The notes below the pieces were generated by a model that did not search any database, was not told the origin of the DNA, and saw only the letters and a list, made by a program, of their open reading frames with translations. DNA of 6,484 nt, taken from DASPKA01 sp035628335. GTDB taxonomy: Bacteria > Patescibacteriota > Doudnabacteria > UBA920. Below are positions 5,081-6,484 of the stretch, piece by piece (positions within the stretch are counted from its first letter, which is position 1; each line of letters starts with the position of its first letter). Both the position numbers and the translations under genes were made by a program. The stretch lies in the NCBI GenBank assembly GCA_035628335.1, contig DASPKA010000008.1:1-6484 (forward strand), in the 5' to 3' direction.

Positions 5081-6367
5081 CTATTTCATGCGTTTTCGTA
5101 TAAAAGCTGGAATATCAAGCAAGTCTTCGCTGTCATCGTGCTCTGGTGTATCAGCTATCATACTCGGCGCTGGCTGGTCTGGAGTAAGATTAAAGAACGG
5201 TTTACGGACAGGGGCTTCCTTAGTCTCTTCTGGCGCTGACTGTGGTGCGCTTGTTGGCGGTACAGCTGATGCACTGGGTTGTTGCCGCTGAAAGGCAGGT
5301 TCTGGTCCGGCAACCGACGAAGGAGTTGGTTGTATGGGGGCTGGACGTGAACGCTCTGCCTGGCGTGGTATCTCACGCGGCTGAGCTTGAGCCTTGCGGA
5401 TTTGTGCTTCGTCAAAACCAGTAGCAATAACAGTAATGCGGAGCTCTTCACCCAAAGATTCGTCTATAACAGCGCCAAACTTCACCTTTGCGCTTGAGTC
5501 TATGTTCCTGGTAATAACCTTAGCAGCTTCGTCTATCTCAAACATACCCAAAGAAGATCCACCGGTAATGTTAAACAGCACGCCCTTGGCGCCATCAATA
5601 GAGAGTTCAAGCAGTGGAGAGTTAATAGCCTGAAGCGCTGCATCATGCGCACGGTTTTCACCGTTTCCACGACCTATACCCATAAGTGCAGTGCCCGCAT
5701 CCTGCATAATAGTCTTAATGTCAGCAAAGTCGGCGTTTACAATACCATGAGTGGTAATGAGATCAGAAATACCAGCAATACCCTGCCTAAGAACTTCGTC
5801 TACTGTTCTAAATGCTTCAATAAGAGAAGTCTTCTTGTCGATAATTTGTAAAATTCGGTCGTTATGTATAGAAATGATTGCGTCTACATTTTCCTTAAGC
5901 GTATCGTAGCCAAGCTCAGCAATCTCTTTTCTCTGTGAACCTTCAAACGTAAACGGCCTTGTAACTACAGCAACAGTTAATATCCCCATTCGCTTTGCAA
6001 TTTCAGCAACTACTGGAGCAGCGCCCGTACCAGTACCGCCACCAAGGCCACAAGTAACAAACACCATATCAGCTGAAGCCAAGACCTCTTCTAGTTCGTC
6101 TGCATTTTCTTCTGCTGCCTGCCTGCCTAAGTCTGGGTTCATACCAGAGCCAAGTCCTTTGGTTATGGTTTTACCAATGTGAACCTTTTTGTCTGCATTG
6201 TTGTTGTGTAAAGCTTGTGCGTCAGTGTTTATAGAAATAAATTCAACACCCCGTATGCCAAGCTCAGACATACGGTTTACCGCATTCGTACCCGAACCTC
6301 CAATTCCCAAAACTTTAATCCGAGCAAAAGTCTCTATTTTTGGCTTCACTTCCATAGTTTTTTTCAT
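5081..6367 (-). CDS. ftsZ: Cell division protein FtsZ
   Basis: FtsZ is the bacterial tubulin homologue that polymerises with GTP into the cytoplasmic Z ring at mid-cell. The 428 residues contain the complete fold. The N-terminal nucleotide site has IKVLGIGGSGTNAVNRM (17-33) and FISINTDAQAL (43-53). The tubulin signature GGGTGTGAAP is at 109-118, followed by TRPFTFEG. The T7 synergy loop NADFADIKTIM (211-221) carries the catalytic-type Asp residues. The C-terminal FtsZ subdomain includes NITGG and ITVIATGF. A proline/glutamine-rich linker spans about 328-410, and the tail peptide DIPAFIRKR (418-426) is the usual docking site for FtsA and other partners. The start is the ATG at 6367; Met5 is an alternative. 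No clear Shine-Dalgarno precedes either. No ftsA is seen within the 117 bases upstream. A 157-residue unknown gene follows on the same strand. Confidence 0.97.
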   Translation of the reverse strand: MKKTMEVKPKIETFARIKVLGIGGSGTNAVNRMSELGIRGVEFISINTDAQALHNNNADKKVHIGKTITKGLGSGMNPDLGRQAAEENADELEEVLASADMVFVTCGLGGGTGTGAAPVVAEIAKRMGILTVAVVTRPFTFEGSQRKEIAELGYDTLKENVDAIISIHNDRILQIIDKKTSLIEAFRTVDEVLRQGIAGISDLITTHGIVNADFADIKTIMQDAGTALMGIGRGNGENRAHDAALQAINSPLLELSIDGAKGVLFNITGGSSLGMFEIDEAAKVITRNIDSSAKVKFGAVIDESLGEELRITVIATGFDEAQIRKAQAQPREIPRQAERSRPAPIQPTPSSVAGPEPAFQRQQPSASAVPPTSAPQSAPEETKEAPVRKPFFNLTPDQPAPSMIADTPEHDDSEDLLDIPAFIRKRMK

Positions 6368-6484
6368 AATTCAACTTATAAAAGATTACAGTAGTCCCGG
6401 TATAAGAGCCTTTTGTTTTAGTTTTGAGATTTTTTATCGAGTTGTTTTTTTGCTTTGAATGATTTTTTTAATGGTTCTAAGAAA
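6368..6484. other. A/T-rich upstream region of ftsZ
   Basis: No gene is supported here. Read toward ftsZ, the strand is A-rich with several A runs, then GGCTCTTATACCGGG and TTTTATAAG before the ATG. TATAAG (6375-6380) resembles a -10 box but has no acceptable -35 at 17 bases. No hairpin terminator of an upstream gene is visible, so the next gene boundary lies outside the window. Confidence 0.4.

Overview
The window is ordinary bacterial DNA, decoded with TGA as a stop codon, of moderate GC by eye, with short intergenic gaps and genes on both strands. No rRNA, tRNA, CRISPR array or transposase is visible. No single gene fixes the species. A compact genome from an uncultured lineage such as Patescibacteria/CPR is possible, but that is only an inference.

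Left part (1-3536, + strand): an operon for the carbon-phosphorus compound 2-aminoethylphosphonate (AEP). It reads the 3' part of PEP mutase (aepX), phosphonopyruvate decarboxylase (aepY), AEP:pyruvate aminotransferase (phnW/aepZ), then a small secreted protein, and ends at a clear intrinsic terminator. Together the three enzymes convert PEP to phosphonopyruvate, then to phosphonoacetaldehyde, then to AEP. AEP is typically used to decorate lipids or surface glycans. The likeliest unusual element lies inside aepY. About 79 extra codons, built from two diverged, hairpin-rich copies of one repeat, are inserted in frame between two conserved family motifs. A second palindrome of another type, a perfect 14-bp inverted repeat, sits between aepY and phnW.

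Middle part (3537-4472): a small cysteine-containing protein on the - strand with its own terminator, and divergent from it a four-helix membrane protein of the DUF2231 type. The 60-93 bp between them carries likely promoters for both.

Right part (4471-6484, - strand): an unrecognised 157-residue protein downstream of ftsZ, the tubulin-like cell-division GTPase, which is complete with its C-terminal tail peptide. A bidirectional terminator separates the DUF2231 gene from the 157-residue gene. The last 117 bases hold the A/T-rich leader of ftsZ and no gene.
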